NCBI RefSeq assembly: GCF_004362715.1
Contig: NZ_SNYC01000005.1
Coordinates: forward strand, 559,781 to 623,780
DNA length: 64,000 bases
Reading direction: 5' to 3'
DNA from: Pedobacter metabolipauper
GTDB taxonomy: Bacteria > Bacteroidota > Bacteroidia > Sphingobacteriales > Sphingobacteriaceae
This document shows, in pieces, positions 24,737-33,567 of this stretch; position 1 is the first letter of the stretch, and each line of letters starts with the position of its first letter. The position numbers and the translations under genes are program-made. The notes under the pieces are model-generated. The model saw nothing but the letters and a program-made list of their open reading frames with translations, did no database searches and was not told where the DNA came from.

Positions 24737-26419
24737 TTACCTCGCATACTTACGCTTGCGGTAATAATGTTGAAAAATTGCAAACAATATTAACAATGTG
24801 ATGGGCAAAAGGACATTGATTAACTGCCAATATAGCTTATCGGCATGTAAAACAGCTTTATCCAACAACCTGATCTTTACCTCTTTATTTCTTAGAGAGA
24901 TGAGGTTATTGTCGTTAGAAAGATAATCTGCAATATTTAACAGCAACGTCTTATTGCCATATGTTCTTTGGGTATACCGGTCAAAACCCAATGGGAAAGC
25001 GGATCCATCCCTGTTGCTTACCTGATTTTTAAACACATCTCCATCTCCGATCACGACCATTTTAGTGGGCTTGCCCTGTGCCGGTAAGGGATAAGCTTCG
25101 GCTATGCCTGCCGGAACAGACCGGTTTAAAAATACGGACGGAAAACTGCCTTCCAGCAATACCCCAACGGTTTGGGGCACACTTGCATATTCCTTCGGAT
25201 TGGGCTGCTCGGCTACCATTTGCAGGCTCAATAATTTAGGTGTATTGTGAACTTTGTTGAATGCCGAACTTTGCAGGATTATTTTTTTAGATACTCCTTT
25301 AACGCCAATGGTGTCTACGGTACTTGCAAATTCGCTACGGATCCCGTCTATATTCTTAACCAGGTTATTTACCTTATCAGGCATCAGCAATGGATAGTAT
25401 ACCCATGGGGCCATTTGAATTTGCCCCTGCCCGCCTCCCATGGCCAATGGGATCTCTATACAGTTTGCATCTGCAATCAGATTGTAATTGATCCGTGCTC
25501 CATACATGAATAACTGATCATCCAGGTTCAGTTTATTGTTAAAAGCGAGCTGCTCTCCCCTTTTACCCATGCTGTCCAGATCTGCATTAACCTGGTCAAT
25601 ACTCCAAACGACCTTACCACCATTCATTACAAAGTAATTGATCTTATATTTTTCAGCTTCAGTAAATTCTTTTTGCGGTTTTGCAATGATCAGCACGTTT
25701 AGTTTATCCAGGCCGGCTTTAGTGATGTCGTTTAAATTTACACGGCCAACTTCATAACTATCGGACAGGCTATTGATGGCATCACTTAGGAATACATCCG
25801 ACAGCTCCCCATTTCCTTCTGTGAAACCGATGCGCGGATGCTGGCCGCTAAGCACTTTTTGAATGGCCGATGTAAATAAATATTCCAGGTTTTGTATGGA
25901 ATTATTGATGTTTTCTTCATAATTACCATCTGCATCCAGATTTTGAAGGAGCTTAACGGGAAATTGGTTTCCGTTTGCATCCACCATCGCCATCGGAAAT
26001 ATCGTTTTCTGAGCAAAGCCATTGTCATTTTTGATATTTAGCGTTGTGGGCTCGATCCCAGCCTGGTATAGGTTATTGAGTACCGTATCCTGCTCTGATG
26101 CAGAGAGACCGGAAATGGGGTCTACAAATATGACTTTAAAACTTGTACCGTAATATGCTTTATAATCTGTTAGTAAGTCTTTGGTTGCATTTCTCAGGCG
26201 TTTAAACGCAGCTGGAAGGTCTCCTTCCAAAAACACCGTTATGGTGATGGGTTTATTTCCTTCTTTTAAAATGGATTTCGATTTATCGGTTAATGTGAAC
26301 CGCTTTTCTTTTGTGAAATCTATCCGCGTATAGATAAACTGACCGGCTATATTAACTGCAGCCAGTATGAGCAGAAAAAGCAGCAGGCGAATGGCAGGAT
26401 TCTGTTGTAGCTTTACCAT
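24737..26419 (-). CDS. gldG: Gliding-associated ABC substrate-binding protein GldG
   Basis: 560 residues. There is one N-terminal helix (about 10-28), then a large outside domain starting FTKEKRFTLTDKSKSILKE with PITITVFLEGDLPAAFKRL, and a C-terminal helix with a basic end. The order and motifs match GldG, the partner of GldF and GldA in an ABC transporter-like complex linked with gliding in Flavobacterium and present in many Bacteroidota that do not glide. Its ATG overlaps the end of gldF by seven bases, so the two are translated together. The substrate is unknown. Confidence 0.9.
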   Translation of the reverse strand: MVKLQQNPAIRLLLFLLILAAVNIAGQFIYTRIDFTKEKRFTLTDKSKSILKEGNKPITITVFLEGDLPAAFKRLRNATKDLLTDYKAYYGTSFKVIFVDPISGLSASEQDTVLNNLYQAGIEPTTLNIKNDNGFAQKTIFPMAMVDANGNQFPVKLLQNLDADGNYEENINNSIQNLEYLFTSAIQKVLSGQHPRIGFTEGNGELSDVFLSDAINSLSDSYEVGRVNLNDITKAGLDKLNVLIIAKPQKEFTEAEKYKINYFVMNGGKVVWSIDQVNADLDSMGKRGEQLAFNNKLNLDDQLFMYGARINYNLIADANCIEIPLAMGGGQGQIQMAPWVYYPLLMPDKVNNLVKNIDGIRSEFASTVDTIGVKGVSKKIILQSSAFNKVHNTPKLLSLQMVAEQPNPKEYASVPQTVGVLLEGSFPSVFLNRSVPAGIAEAYPLPAQGKPTKMVVIGDGDVFKNQVSNRDGSAFPLGFDRYTQRTYGNKTLLLNIADYLSNDNNLISLRNKEVKIRLLDKAVLHADKLYWQLINVLLPITLLILFAIFQHYYRKRKYAR

Positions 26420-27141
26420 TTCCGGCCTCCTATTACTTGCCTGGTGACTGCAAGGAACACCAATATAAATGTGATGAAATAGATCAGGTCACGGGTATCT
26501 AAGACCCCTCTGCTGATGGATTGGTAATGCTCGTTAACACTAAGGCCTATTAGCATACTTTCCAGGTATTGTAATGCAAAGATCTTACTCATGGCATCAA
26601 ACCCATTGTATACAATGAAGCAGATGAATACGGCTATTGCGAACGCAATGACCTGATTTTTAGTTACTGCAGATGCAAATATGCCCACTGCAACAAATGA
26701 ACTTCCCAATAATAACAACCCGATATAAGAGCCAATAACTGCGCCGGTATCAATATTACCTTCTGGCAAACCGAGTTTAAAGACCGAATAATAATAGATG
26801 AGGGTTGGGATCAATGCAAAAAGAACCAGTACAAAACAGGCTAAATATTTAGCCAGGATGATCTGCCAGTCTGTTAAAGGACGCGTTGCCAGTAATACAT
26901 AGGTCCCTTCCCTTCTTTCTTCGGCAAACGACCGCATGGTAATGGCAGGAATGAGGAACATGAACAGAAAAGGGGCCAGATTAAAAAAACCGGTCAGTTC
27001 AGCATAACCATATTCCAATATGGAAGTATCTGGAAAAAACCAAAGTAATAGTCCGGATGCCAATAGAAAGACACCAATGGTGATATAGGCCATCAGGGAA
27101 TTTAGCAGACTGAATAGTTCACGTTTAAAAACGGCGTACAT
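26413..27141 (-). CDS. gldF: Gliding-associated ABC permease GldF
   Basis: 242 residues with six membrane helices. MYAVFKRELFSLLNSLMAYI and the cytoplasmic segment MRSFAEERREGTYVLLATRPLTDWQIILAKYL are typical of GldF and of ABC-2 type permeases. It would form the membrane channel of the GldAFG transporter. gldG follows with a seven-base overlap. The ATPase gene gldA is on the same strand but 5.6 kb upstream, separated by the Kai operon and two beta-barrel genes. Confidence 0.9.
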   Translation of the reverse strand: MYAVFKRELFSLLNSLMAYITIGVFLLASGLLLWFFPDTSILEYGYAELTGFFNLAPFLFMFLIPAITMRSFAEERREGTYVLLATRPLTDWQIILAKYLACFVLVLFALIPTLIYYYSVFKLGLPEGNIDTGAVIGSYIGLLLLGSSFVAVGIFASAVTKNQVIAFAIAVFICFIVYNGFDAMSKIFALQYLESMLIGLSVNEHYQSISRGVLDTRDLIYFITFILVFLAVTRQVIGGRKW

Positions 27142-27202
27142 GCATTTGAGTTAATGATGCCGAAGTTAAAAATATAGTTTAAACTATGAAAGGCTTGGGA
27201 AT

Positions 27203-27727
27203 TTAAAAATTAAAACCTGCTCTTAGTCCGATGAAGGACATGTTATTGTTTCCTGACCAGTTTTCGTACCGTGCGGATAAATCTATACTTCCGGAATTGG
27301 ATACCGGAAACTCAAAGCCCAGGTTGGGCGCATAGGCAAAACCTGTTCCCTTGCCATTTCCATTTGCCGTAGAAATGGAAGCACCCAATTCACCTGCTGC
27401 AAAGAATTTACCGGTTACATATAACCTTAGCCCTGCTTTAATGGGTACAAAGCCCTGGCGATATTTAATATTTGCAAATACGGGATCGCCGTTAAATCTA
27501 AGGTAACCAACATTTACAGTCAGATTTAATGCTTTAGCCAATGGATGCTGATAAAGCAGGGATGCCCCGGCCCCATAATTCGGATTGTTCTTAGAATTAT
27601 TTTGAGGAAAGGCAAAGTCTGCCCCTATCCCCAGGCGCGGCCCATTTGTTACCGGACCTGTTTGGGCATTCACGGCTGATACCGATAAAAAAAATAAAAG
27701 TATGGTTACGAAGGATAAGTTTCTCAC
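27203..27727 (-). CDS. Outer-membrane beta-barrel protein (paralogue of 32134-32655)
   Basis: 174 residues with a signal peptide ending VNAQ. Alternating hydrophobic strands such as GPRLGIGADFAFPQ, GLRLYVTGKFFAAGELGAS and SIDLSARYENWSGNNNMSFIGLRAGFNF end in the C-terminal Phe of outer-membrane barrels. It shares strand after strand with the protein at 32134 (GIGAEFAFP, FYAGGELGA, VDLGARYEAWS, FIGLRL). The two paralogues bracket the Kai operon. This copy lies 93 bases beyond the histidine kinase stop with no clear terminator between, so it may be on the same transcript. Function unknown. Confidence 0.8.
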   Translation of the reverse strand: MRNLSFVTILLFFLSVSAVNAQTGPVTNGPRLGIGADFAFPQNNSKNNPNYGAGASLLYQHPLAKALNLTVNVGYLRFNGDPVFANIKYRQGFVPIKAGLRLYVTGKFFAAGELGASISTANGNGKGTGFAYAPNLGFEFPVSNSGSIDLSARYENWSGNNNMSFIGLRAGFNF

Positions 27728-27820
27728 GCTTTAAAATTTATATACAGCGATATTATAAAATAATAGTGAAGTAAGAAAGAATAATGATGTTTTTAATGAA
27801 AGAATCTAATTGTGGATAGG

Positions 27821-29557
27821 TCAGGAAAGATTTGGAATGGTAAACCAAAATGAACTTCCCTGGCCAATTTTGCTATCTGCTCCAATCTGGCCACCGTGCT
27901 TATAGATAATTTGGGAACAGATATAAAGCCCCAGTCCCAGCCCTGAATATTGGACTCCACTACTGTCAACACGATAATACCGGTCAAAGATATAGGGTAG
28001 TTTTTCTGTAGGAATACCCGGCCCCTGATCAATCACTGAAACTTTGGTATACGTTTCTTTTTTTTCTATTAAGACCTTAATTTCTTTTGAATTCGGTGCG
28101 TATTTAGCAGCATTGCTGATAAAGTTTACGATTACCTGTTCTACTTTGTGTTCATCTGCAAAAACGGCAGCTTCTAACTCACCACTAACCGTTAGTTTAA
28201 AAGTTCCGTCTGACAATACATCATGGCAGCAATCATGTATCAGATCATGCATGTTAAACCAGGACTTTTTGAGATGCAGCTGTCCTTCGGTCATTTTTGT
28301 GGCGTTTAACAGATCTTCTATCAGCACACTCATCTTGTTCATGCTCTTGTTTGCCTGTGAAATCAGCTTTGGGATCATGACTATAGCATTTGAACGGTCT
28401 TTTAATCTTTCCATTAATTGCAATGATGCTTTTAATGAAGTTACGGGAGTTCTAAGCTCATGACTGGCTACGCTGATGAAATCGTCTTTCTGCTGAATTG
28501 CTTTCCGGCGGTTGGTTACATCCATAAAGGTTCCGATACCAGCAATGATGTTTCCTTCTGCATCTTTAATGGGTGCTGCGTTAACGGATATGTAAAACCG
28601 CTCACCTTCAGGTGGCTGAATGGATATTTCATAGTCATAGACTGGTTTACCCGACCTCATGGCTTTCCAAACCGGATAATGTTCTAATGGTAGTTTTTCT
28701 CCATTAACCCATTGAAACTCCCAATTGGAGTCGATGTATTCGTTTTCATTAGACTCACTTTCGACAATGCCCATAATTTTTTGCGCCATTGGGTTGGCGT
28801 AGGCGAGCTTATAATCAAGATCTTTAATGATGACCCCTTCGGCCATGGTTTCCAGTATTTGAGATAAGCGTTCCTGATTACTGCGCAGGCTTTGCTCAAC
28901 CGCAACTTTTTCGGCGATGGTTATGGTTAAAGCCTTTGTTCTTTCTGCTACTGTATTTTCTAAGGTTGCATTTAAGTAGTTGGCTGTTCTTTGCGCTTCT
29001 TCCAGCTGTTCATTCTTTTTTTGTAAGAGCCGTTCGGTATCTTTCTGGGCAGACAAGTCTGTGATGATCACGCTTAAAGAAAGCCCGTCACTAAGTTCCA
29101 GCTTTTTTAATGACAGCAGGACAGGAACAATACTTCCGTTGGTGCTAAAAAGTTCAAGCTCTACTTTGGTTTGGTTGTTCCAGGCATTAAACATGATCTC
29201 GTTCCACTTTAACAGATCCATTGGAAGGATAAACCGGTCAAAAGGATGGGCAATGATTTTTTCGAGCGGCAGATCTATTATTGATGCGAAGCTGGAATTG
29301 GTATATAATATTAAACCTTCCTTATTAAGGGTTACCGCTCCTTCAGACATCTGTTCAATAAAAATACGGAAGGAATGGTCGGCAGATTTTAATGTAAAAA
29401 TAGAATGACCGTCATCTCCTTTTAAAATGAGTGCATCAATTTCGCCTGATTTAATGGCATCTAATGTATCATTTGCTTCTTCAAGCCTGTATTCTGTCTC
29501 CTCTAGTAACTTTAACAGCTCTTCTTTGGATTTTTCTGTGTTCAATGCGGCTGCCAT
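27821..29557 (-). CDS. PAS-domain sensor histidine kinase of the Kai operon
   Basis: 578 residues, no membrane segment, so cytoplasmic. An N-terminal coiled helix (SKEELLKLLEETEYRLEEAND) and DAIKSGEIDALIL block precede a PAS domain (about 60-170), a second coiled coil, a second PAS domain with PAC (about 230-350, ending GIGTFMDVTNRRKA), then HisKA with the phosphorylated His in SVASHELRTPVTSLK and the ATPase domain (VEQVIVNFISNAAKYA, DQGPGIP, GLGLGLYI). There is no receiver domain. Its ATG overlaps the kaiB1 stop (TAATG). Cyanobacterial SasA has a KaiB-like domain at its N-terminus; this protein does not, but a KaiB gene is joined directly to it. Confidence 0.88.
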   Translation of the reverse strand: MAAALNTEKSKEELLKLLEETEYRLEEANDTLDAIKSGEIDALILKGDDGHSIFTLKSADHSFRIFIEQMSEGAVTLNKEGLILYTNSSFASIIDLPLEKIIAHPFDRFILPMDLLKWNEIMFNAWNNQTKVELELFSTNGSIVPVLLSLKKLELSDGLSLSVIITDLSAQKDTERLLQKKNEQLEEAQRTANYLNATLENTVAERTKALTITIAEKVAVEQSLRSNQERLSQILETMAEGVIIKDLDYKLAYANPMAQKIMGIVESESNENEYIDSNWEFQWVNGEKLPLEHYPVWKAMRSGKPVYDYEISIQPPEGERFYISVNAAPIKDAEGNIIAGIGTFMDVTNRRKAIQQKDDFISVASHELRTPVTSLKASLQLMERLKDRSNAIVMIPKLISQANKSMNKMSVLIEDLLNATKMTEGQLHLKKSWFNMHDLIHDCCHDVLSDGTFKLTVSGELEAAVFADEHKVEQVIVNFISNAAKYAPNSKEIKVLIEKKETYTKVSVIDQGPGIPTEKLPYIFDRYYRVDSSGVQYSGLGLGLYICSQIIYKHGGQIGADSKIGQGSSFWFTIPNLS

Positions 29558-29874
29558 TATTTTATACTGAGTCCTCTTAGCACTTTAGCTGTATCAGACA
29601 TGTCTCCAATTAATTTTCTATTTGGTGCGGGAAACTTTTTAACGAGCATTGGAACTGCAGTTATATCCTCGCTTAGGGCAATCAAAGGTTGTTGATGTAT
29701 ATCGATAACCTCCAGTTCATATCTTCCCTCCAAATGCTCAGTAAGGATTGATTTTAAATTATTAATTGCACGGATAGATAGAGATGAAGCACCCGCTACA
29801 AACAGGCGCAGCTGGTATACAGAATCTTCATTTGTATTCCAGTTGTTATAATCTTCACCATTCTCAATTACCAT
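29557..29874 (-). CDS. KaiB-like protein, divergent copy (kaiB1)
   Basis: 105 residues with about 18 acidic N-terminal residues (MVIENGEDYNNWNTNEDSV) and then the KaiB core: YQLRLFVAGASSLSIRAINNL, YELEVIDIHQQP, AVPMLVKKFPAPNRKLIGDMS. The prolines and the G-D pair of the fold-switching half of cyanobacterial KaiB are kept. It is clearly less canonical than kaiB2, differing in the NPQLAE segment (QPLIALSED). One base separates it from the kaiB2 stop, and its stop overlaps the histidine kinase start. The likely role is to bind KaiC or to link KaiC to the kinase; this is inference. Confidence 0.85.
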   Translation of the reverse strand: MVIENGEDYNNWNTNEDSVYQLRLFVAGASSLSIRAINNLKSILTEHLEGRYELEVIDIHQQPLIALSEDITAVPMLVKKFPAPNRKLIGDMSDTAKVLRGLSIK

Positions 29875-29875
29875 A

Positions 29876-30169
29876 TCAACCTAATTGGGTTATTTTAGGT
29901 CGAATATTTAATCCTACCAATACTTTCTCTTCGTTAGACAAATCGCCGATGATCTTTCGTACAGGTTCCGGCACTTTTTTAACTAAAGTTGGTACAGCAA
30001 ATATTTGATCTCCCTCTGCAAGCTGTGGATTTTCCAACAGGTCAATTACCTCTATAACATACTGATCCTTTAAATGTTCTTCACAATATTTTTTTAAGTT
30101 GTTCAGCGCATTTACGGATTTAGTTGTTTTGCCTGCTACATAAAGCCTAAGCTCATAAATCTCTTTCAT
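29876..30169 (-). CDS. kaiB: KaiB-like protein, canonical copy (kaiB2)
   Basis: 97 residues from ATG 30169, one base after the kaiC stop (TAAGATG); an upstream in-frame ATG at 30190 is possible but lies inside kai[47 protein letters not shown] and [24 protein letters not shown] follow Synechococcus KaiB closely, including the conserved prolines and GDLS. The acidic tail of cyanobacterial KaiB is missing. KaiB binds the CI ring of KaiC during the phosphorylation cycle, using its rare thioredoxin-like fold. Confidence 0.92.
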   Translation of the reverse strand: MKEIYELRLYVAGKTTKSVNALNNLKKYCEEHLKDQYVIEVIDLLENPQLAEGDQIFAVPTLVKKVPEPVRKIIGDLSNEEKVLVGLNIRPKITQLG

Positions 30170-30170
30170 C

Positions 30171-31916
30171 TTACCTTTTAAAATTTTCATTTTCAGAACC
30201 GGAGGGCCTGCTGCGTAAATTTTTCATTTGCTCGCGGGTCTGCAGGATCACTTCGTTTTTAATTTTTTCTTCTGTATAAATTTTGTTCAACTCTTCTTCT
30301 GTCGATTCAAATTCAGTCCTTAGGCTATCAATCTTGCTTTCCAGCACTTTTCGCTTGCGCTCCAGTTCCCGGTCTTTTCGATCCAACGCATTTGTATGCA
30401 GCTTCTGACCGGTTTGTTCTTCCAGTTTATGTGCTTCTCTTGCAGAACCTGTTAAAATACCTTCCGGGCCGAGATACACATCCAGTAAACTCAATCCTTC
30501 TTCACCGATTACGAATTCACGTACCTGGTTTGAGTGCTTCATACCGCGTGATTTCATTACATACAATCCTTTGTTACGCTCACCATTCATTTCAATATCT
30601 TTAATCAGCAGCCAGGCATCAACAAGAGAAGATACCCCTTCATCCGTCTGCTCATTGATAATATTATTTAGCGTAAGTGCGGTAAACATGACCGTAATCT
30701 GTTCTACCTGTAGGAAGTCTATCAATCTTACCAGCATGGCTTTTACTTCACTTACTGATCCAATGGTAATTAAATTGGTAATGGGATCAAGAACGACCAC
30801 TTGCGGCTTAAACTTTTTAATTGCCTTATGAATGGCCACCAGGTGCATTTCCAAACCATATAGCGTTGGTCTTGAGGCATAAAAACTTAACAAGCCAGCG
30901 TCTACATGGCTTTGCAGATTCATGCCTATAGATCCCATATTCCTAATGATTTGCTGAGGTGATTCTTCAAATCCAAAAAACAAACATCTTTCTCCGTTCA
31001 GGCAGGCCTGGTTCACAAAGCTTGCTGCGATACTTGTTTTTCCTGTTCCTGCTGTTCCTGACGCTAAAATACTGCTTCCGCGATAGTATCCGCCTCTACT
31101 AAACATTTCATCTAATGCGGTAATGCCTGTAGGAATACATTCGGATGAAACCGGCTTATCCAATAGCAAAGAGGTAACCGGCAATACCGAGATCCCTTCT
31201 TCATCAATTAGAAACGGGTATTCATTGGTACCATGTACGGTACCGCGATATTTGATGATCCTGAGTCTTCTGGTTGATATCTGATTAATGATCCGGTGAT
31301 CCAGCAGGATCACACAATCAGAAACATACTCTTCGAGTCCTTGCCTGGTTAGTGTTTTTTCGCCGGTTTCACCGGTAATAATTGCGGTAACCCCTTTTTC
31401 TTTTAACCATCCGAAGAGGCGGCGCAATTCAGCACGTAATATTCCTAAATCTGTTAATCCCGCAAAGAGGTTTTCTATGGTATCTAATACTACGCGTTTT
31501 GCTCCAATACTATCTATTGCATATCCAAGTCTAATGAAAAGCCCTTCCAGGTCATATTCTCCGGTTTCTTCAATTTCACTTCGGTCGATATGTACATAGT
31601 CTATTTTTATTTTCTTTTCTTTTTGAAGTTCAGCAAGATTAAATCCAAGAGATGCCACATTCATTGTAAGTTCCTGAGGCTTTTCTTCAAAAGCCATAAA
31701 AACACCTGGCTCGCCATATTCCTGGGCTCCGCGGACTAAGAATTCTAAAGAAAATAATGTTTTCCCACATCCGGTGCCTCCACATATTAAGGTAGGCCTG
31801 CCTGTGGGCAATCCGCCGAGTGTAATTTCATCCAGACCAGTAATGCCTGTTAAAGTTTTTGGTAATGTCGCTAAATGATTATCAGAATTTTGTTGCGACG
31901 GTAGTGTTGATGACAT
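30171..31916 (-). CDS. kaiC: KaiC-family tandem RecA-like ATPase
   Basis: 581 residues from ATG 31916 (a frame to 31967 adds 17 unlikely residues). CI domain: Walker A GGTGCGKT at 46-53, catalytic Glu77-Glu78, Walker B Asp145. CII domain: Walker A GTAGTGKT at 287-294, Glu317-Glu318, Walker B Asp377, and the phosphosite pair Ser429-Ser430 in [11 protein letters not shown], aligned with Ser431/Thr432 of Synechococcus KaiC. So both ATPase and autokinase residues are present. The last ~85 residues are a charged coiled coil ([17 protein letters not shown]) instead of the KaiA-binding tail, and no kaiA is seen. First gene of a four-gene coupled operon. Confidence 0.93.
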   Translation of the reverse strand: MSSTLPSQQNSDNHLATLPKTLTGITGLDEITLGGLPTGRPTLICGGTGCGKTLFSLEFLVRGAQEYGEPGVFMAFEEKPQELTMNVASLGFNLAELQKEKKIKIDYVHIDRSEIEETGEYDLEGLFIRLGYAIDSIGAKRVVLDTIENLFAGLTDLGILRAELRRLFGWLKEKGVTAIITGETGEKTLTRQGLEEYVSDCVILLDHRIINQISTRRLRIIKYRGTVHGTNEYPFLIDEEGISVLPVTSLLLDKPVSSECIPTGITALDEMFSRGGYYRGSSILASGTAGTGKTSIAASFVNQACLNGERCLFFGFEESPQQIIRNMGSIGMNLQSHVDAGLLSFYASRPTLYGLEMHLVAIHKAIKKFKPQVVVLDPITNLITIGSVSEVKAMLVRLIDFLQVEQITVMFTALTLNNIINEQTDEGVSSLVDAWLLIKDIEMNGERNKGLYVMKSRGMKHSNQVREFVIGEEGLSLLDVYLGPEGILTGSAREAHKLEEQTGQKLHTNALDRKDRELERKRKVLESKIDSLRTEFESTEEELNKIYTEEKIKNEVILQTREQMKNLRSRPSGSENENFKR

Positions 31917-31976
31917 AGAATATTGGTAATGTAATGGAAAGATAAAAATATTTATCTGAATCCACATAGAAGATTT

Positions 31977-31991
31977 ACAACTATAAGTTGT
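31977..31991. promoter_or_regulatory. Palindrome upstream of kaiC
   Basis: ACAACT-ATA-AGTTGT, a perfect 6-bp inverted repeat 61 bases ahead of the kaiC ATG. A second inverted repeat (GATAAA-AATA-TTTATC, 31941-31956) lies nearer the gene. Both could be operators; AT-richness makes the second weaker. No clean TTG/TAnnTTTG promoter was found. Confidence 0.4.
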
Positions 31992-32088
31992 TTAAGTTTT
32001 AATCTTTTATATTTAAACGATTTACGCTACATAACACATTTACAAATTATTTTGTTTTAAAAATGGCGCATATGCTAAAGCATAAAAA

Positions 32089-32119
32089 AACAGGCTACCT
32101 GATGTTGAGATAGCCTGTT
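32089..32119 (-). terminator. Terminator of the beta-barrel gene before kaiC
   Basis: AACAGGCTA (32089-32097), a 13-base loop and TAGCCTGTT (32111-32119). On the minus strand the stem is followed by seven T. It separates the 32134 beta-barrel gene from the Kai operon. Confidence 0.85.
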
Positions 32120-32133
32120 CAAAAACTTTAGTT

Positions 32134-32655
32134 TTACAAACCGAAGTTGTATGCTAACCTAAGGCCGATAAACCTGGATGTTCCGTTATTTGACCAGGCT
32201 TCGTAACGTGCGCCAAGGTCAACGGTTCCTTTATCTGCTACAGGGAACTCAACGCCAATATGTGGCGTATAAATAAATGCAGTTTCAGAATTATCTCCGG
32301 TACCAAATGCAGCACCCAATTCACCGCCTGCATAGAAGTTCTCTGCCAGGAAATACCTTGCACCCAACTTAACCGGGATTACACCATAATCTTCAAAGGG
32401 AAGGCCATCTTCTGGGGTAAAGTTTAAATATCCAGCTGTTGCTAAGAAGTTAAGCTTATTTGCAATTGGCATCTGGTATTGTAACGAACCACCATATCCC
32501 ATTTTATATATTTCTCCAAAATTACCTGTTGGAAATGCAAATTCTGCACCTATACCAATTTTAGATCCGCCCATTGCCGGGTCTGATGTTTGAGCGTTAA
32601 CATTTGAAATTCCAAAAAAACCTGCGATAGCTGCTGCTAAGAATAACTTTTTCAT
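32134..32655 (-). CDS. Outer-membrane beta-barrel protein (paralogue of 27203-27727)
   Basis: 173 residues with a signal peptide ending SNVNAQ. Amphipathic strands GSKIGIGAEFAFPTG, GARYFLAENFYAGGELGAAFG, HIGVEFPVADKGTVDLGARYEAW and the end FIGLRLAYNFGL mark a small outer-membrane barrel of roughly eight strands. It is the paralogue of the gene on the other side of the Kai operon. It is a single-gene unit with a strong terminator. Function unknown. Confidence 0.82.
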   Translation of the reverse strand: MKKLFLAAAIAGFFGISNVNAQTSDPAMGGSKIGIGAEFAFPTGNFGEIYKMGYGGSLQYQMPIANKLNFLATAGYLNFTPEDGLPFEDYGVIPVKLGARYFLAENFYAGGELGAAFGTGDNSETAFIYTPHIGVEFPVADKGTVDLGARYEAWSNNGTSRFIGLRLAYNFGL

Positions 32656-32750
32656 CTTGTCAAAAATTAAAATGTATAATTAATTATATAAATTTTATCT
32701 CTCCGACGCAAAAATTTTGCCAGTTATATAACCGATTAGACCCGAATAGT

Positions 32751-33458
32751 TTACGCTGTCAGTTTTCTGAATATTTCTTCTAATGAAGACAGATTATGTT
32801 CCTTTTTAAGATCGTTTATAGATGAATTTGCAACGATACTACCTTTATTGATCACGATGACCTCATCGCACATGGCTTCCACTTCCTGCATAATGTGCGT
32901 GGAAAAGATCACAGTCTTATTCTTTCCAAGCTCTTTGATCAGTGCCCTGATGTCTGTTAACTGGTTGGGATCCAGTCCTGATGTAGGCTCATCCAGGATA
33001 AGGACCTGTGGATCATGAATGATGGCCTGCGCCAAACCTACACGCTGTTTATACCCTTTTGAGAGCATGGAAATCTTCTTATGCTGCTCTACTGACAGGC
33101 CTACCCGCTCTATGGTTTCTTTTACTTTAAGTTCCGGCTGATCCAGCTTGTAAGTATTTGCAACAAACAATAAGAATTCCTTTACATACATATCTGTATA
33201 TAATGGCGTGTGCTCCGGCAGGTAACCAATAACCCTTTTCAGTTCCAGGCTTTGTGTTTGGGTATCAAAACCACATAGCTCTGCTGAACCTGATGTTGGC
33301 TTTAGATAGCCGGTAAGCATTTTCATGGTCGTGGATTTGCCGGCCCCATTCGGGCCTAAAAAACCAAGTATCTTTCCTGGCCTTGCTTCAAAGCTTATTC
33401 CATCCACCGCATGCTGCCTGCCATAGTGTTTAGCTAAATCTTTTACCGTAATGCTCAA
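32751..33458 (-). CDS. gldA: Gliding-associated ABC ATPase GldA
   Basis: 235 residues. Walker A GPNGAGKSTTMKML, signature LSKGYKQRVGLAQAI, Walker B VLILDEPTSGLDP and the H-loop IFSTHIMQEVEAMC make a complete ABC ATPase. The opening MSITVKDLAKHYGRQHAVDGI and the C-terminal SSLEEIFRKLTA match GldA, the motor of the GldAFG complex. gldF and gldG lie 5.6 kb downstream on the same strand. A generic ABC ATPase is the alternative, but the presence of gldFG favours GldA. Confidence 0.85.
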   Translation of the reverse strand: MSITVKDLAKHYGRQHAVDGISFEARPGKILGFLGPNGAGKSTTMKMLTGYLKPTSGSAELCGFDTQTQSLELKRVIGYLPEHTPLYTDMYVKEFLLFVANTYKLDQPELKVKETIERVGLSVEQHKKISMLSKGYKQRVGLAQAIIHDPQVLILDEPTSGLDPNQLTDIRALIKELGKNKTVIFSTHIMQEVEAMCDEVIVINKGSIVANSSINDLKKEHNLSSLEEIFRKLTA

Positions 33459-33552
33459 TTTATTTATATTCTAGGTTTGTTGCTGAGATCATTTTCAAAA
33501 GTAGGAAAAAGTTATTTGTGAAAACTTATATTTCCTTTAAAACAATTTTATC

Positions 33553-33560
33553 TAAGTTTG
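33553..33560 (+). promoter_or_regulatory. -7 promoter box of glyS
   Basis: TAAGTTTG, an exact TAnnTTTG, ends seven bases before the glyS ATG. The -33 region is poor (TTT rather than TTG). Confidence 0.45.
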
Positions 33561-33567
33561 CATCATT

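Noticed and set aside
28980..29408. 142-codon frame on the plus strand within the histidine kinase
   Set aside because: The opposite strand encodes PAS domains of the kinase; the frame has no start context or homology features.
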